Source of the DNA: an uncultured Mediterranea sp.
GTDB taxonomy: Bacteria; Bacteroidota; Bacteroidia; Bacteroidales; Bacteroidaceae
DNA length: 6,768 nt
Direction of reading: 5' to 3'
NCBI GenBank assembly: GCA_946007445.1
Contig: CAMGAL010000121.1
Span: forward strand, 1-6,768
Shown here piece by piece: positions 6,452 through 6,768 of this stretch. Below the pieces are notes generated by a model, which did no database searches, was not told the DNA's origin, and was given only the letters and a program-made list of their open reading frames with translations. The translations under genes were made by a program, and so were the position numbers. Every line of letters starts with the position of its first letter. Position 1 is the stretch's first letter.

Positions 6452-6487
6452 TATAATAAATAATATAATATTATATTATTTATTATA
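6452..6487. repeat. Perfect 36-bp A/T-only palindrome
   Basis: The left half TATAATAAATAATATAAT (6452-6469) is the exact reverse complement of 6470-6487. The palindrome has no spacer and contains no G or C. It is bounded by C on both sides and set between GC-rich blocks. Such DNA melts easily and can extrude a cruciform under negative supercoiling. Confidence 0.95.
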
Positions 6488-6512
6488 CCTACTTTTCGCC
6501 CCGAGAGATGTA

Positions 6513-6544
6513 AATGACAAGATGACAACGTGACAACATGACAA
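6513..6544 (-). repeat. Right tandem array, four inverted octamers
   Basis: Four contiguous 8-bp units start at 6513, 6521, 6529 and 6537: AATGACAA, GATGACAA, CGTGACAA and CATGACAA. They are the inverse of the left array. Three keep the exact heptamer ATGACAA; the third has GTGACAA. Copy number and period match the left side exactly. Confidence 0.9.
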
Positions 6545-6545
6545 C

Positions 6546-6590
6546 GAGGGACGCAGTGCGGAATGGAGTATTCCTTACACTACGTCCCTC
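6546..6590 (-). terminator. 45-bp hairpin after the partial minus-strand gene
   Basis: GAGGGACGCAGTG (6546-6558) faces CACTACGTCCCTC (6578-6590) with a single mismatch in 13. An inner stem GGAAT/ATTCC (6560-6564 and 6570-6574) closes a GGAGT loop. It lies 20 bp beyond the stop at 6611 and probably ends or protects that transcript. No U-run follows on the minus strand; the octamer array begins at once. Confidence 0.5.
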
Positions 6591-6610
6591 TGTGCTATCT
6601 GACTAAATCT

Positions 6611-6768
6611 TTACCCTTGGAAGGAAGAGAAGTACTTCAGGAACTGGGTGCGCTCGAAGGTGTTCACGCCACCCTTCAGGTCGGCCGTGTTGAGCTTGCC
6701 CCGGAAGGAGGCGATGGTCTCGAATCCCTGACGCTCCATCCAGGCGGCAATGGCCTGCGGAGCCGTGC
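6611..6768 (-). CDS. C-terminal end of probable dihydroorotate dehydrogenase-like flavoprotein (partial)
   Basis: The minus-strand frame enters at the right edge and ends at TAA (6613-6611), giving 51 complete codons. The tail reads AIAAWMERQGFETIASFRGKLN, an insert-like segment ADLKGGV, then NTFERTQFLKYFSSFQG. The pattern AWMERxGF...I..FRGKL followed by FERxQFLKYFS resembles, from memory, the C-termini of Bacteroidetes dihydroorotate dehydrogenases and their DHOD-like/PreA paralogues. If correct, the enzyme is an FMN-dependent TIM-barrel oxidoreductase of pyrimidine metabolism. The barrel and all catalytic residues lie outside the window, so PyrD and a DHOD-like protein cannot be separated, and the family call itself is tentative. 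It converges on the rfbC-ugd operon across the repeat-rich spacer. Confidence 0.55.
   Translation of the reverse strand, partial: TAPQAIAAWMERQGFETIASFRGKLNTADLKGGVNTFERTQFLKYFSSFQG

Larger units (their letters stand above)
6396..6546. repeat. Large inverted element: octamer arrays around an A/T palindrome
   Basis: Arms 6396-6431 and 6511-6546 are inverted copies: 32 of 36 positions are complementary and one of the four exceptions is a T/G pair. Each arm is a run of TTGTCATn octamers, or their complement on the right. Between the arms lie GC-rich blocks (CGGGCG at 6436-6441 and CGCCCCG at 6497-6503, partly complementary) that flank a perfect 36-bp A/T palindrome. The centres of the arms and of the palindrome nearly coincide (about 6471 and 6469.5). 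There is no coding frame, transposase or obvious target-site duplication. It could be a MITE-like repeat, a cluster of binding sites or a cruciform site; the sequence alone does not decide. Confidence 0.8.
6048..6610. other. 563-bp non-coding, repeat-rich spacer
   Basis: No credible gene lies between the ugd stop and the convergent partial gene. Short frames here are built from repeats and low-complexity tracts, with no recognisable protein features. The spacer is long compared with the other gaps in the window (12-95 bp). It holds, left to right, an imperfect hairpin, a possible leftward promoter, a doubled A/T tract, a GC-rich inverted repeat, a large symmetric octamer array around an A/T palindrome, and a final hairpin. 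These are listed separately. The stretch 6302-6395 shows nothing I can name. Confidence 0.8.

Noticed and set aside
6209..6463. 84-codon plus-strand frame, and other short frames in the ugd downstream spacer
   Set aside because: It is made of the A/T tracts, the GC-rich inverted repeat and the octamer array. Hydrophobic patches come from T-runs, and no conserved protein feature is visible.
6452..6487. Chromosome dimer resolution (dif) site
   Set aside because: The sequence is a spacerless A/T palindrome. It lacks the two distinct recombinase arms around a short central region expected for dif, and no xer gene or other terminus marker is seen.
6398..6544. CRISPR array
   Set aside because: Units are 8 bp with no spacers of CRISPR size, the two arrays are inverted, and no cas gene is present.
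6396..6546. Insertion sequence or intact transposon
   Set aside because: There is no transposase frame between the arms and no clear target-site duplication at the borders; at most it is a non-autonomous element.

Overview
The window looks like a chromosomal segment of a GC-rich member of the Bacteroidales (Bacteroides/Prevotella-like). The evidence is a BatD-BatE pair, a membrane-anchored HU-CCDC81/SPOR protein (an architecture typical of Bacteroidetes), TAnnTTTG-type -7 promoter boxes, and starts without Shine-Dalgarno sequences. No transposase, integrase, phage gene, rRNA, tRNA or CRISPR array is visible.

Layout: (1) 1-2482, plus strand: the 3' part of batD, then complete batE, which form the end of a bat ('Bacteroides aerotolerance') operon. 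A short GC hairpin separates it from the next, convergent block. (2) 2510-4063, minus strand: a two-gene operon. The promoter-proximal gene is an HU-CCDC81/transmembrane/SPOR protein and the distal gene is a zinc-ribbon/FHA protein. (3) 4064-4158: a short divergent promoter region. (4) 4159-6047, plus strand: rfbC (dTDP-4-dehydrorhamnose 3,5-epimerase) and ugd (UDP-glucose 6-dehydrogenase), 26 bp apart. These supply nucleotide sugars for surface polysaccharide. (5) 6048-6610: 563 bp without a credible gene, packed with structured DNA. (6) 6611-6768, minus strand: the last 51 codons of a probable dihydroorotate-dehydrogenase-like flavoprotein that runs off the right edge.

The genes are mostly ordinary housekeeping or envelope genes. 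In order, the 563-bp spacer carries: an imperfect hairpin after ugd; a possible leftward promoter; a doubled A4Tn tract; a GC-rich 17-bp-arm inverted repeat; and a large symmetric element at 6396-6546. That element has four 8-bp TTGTCATn units facing four inverted copies, placed around a perfect 36-bp A/T-only palindrome, and is followed at once by another 45-bp hairpin. It is the most unusual thing in the window. I cannot name it: an intergenic repeat family (MITE- or REP-like), a multi-site protein-binding locus and a cruciform-forming site are all open. Nothing else in the window suggests an undescribed multigene system.
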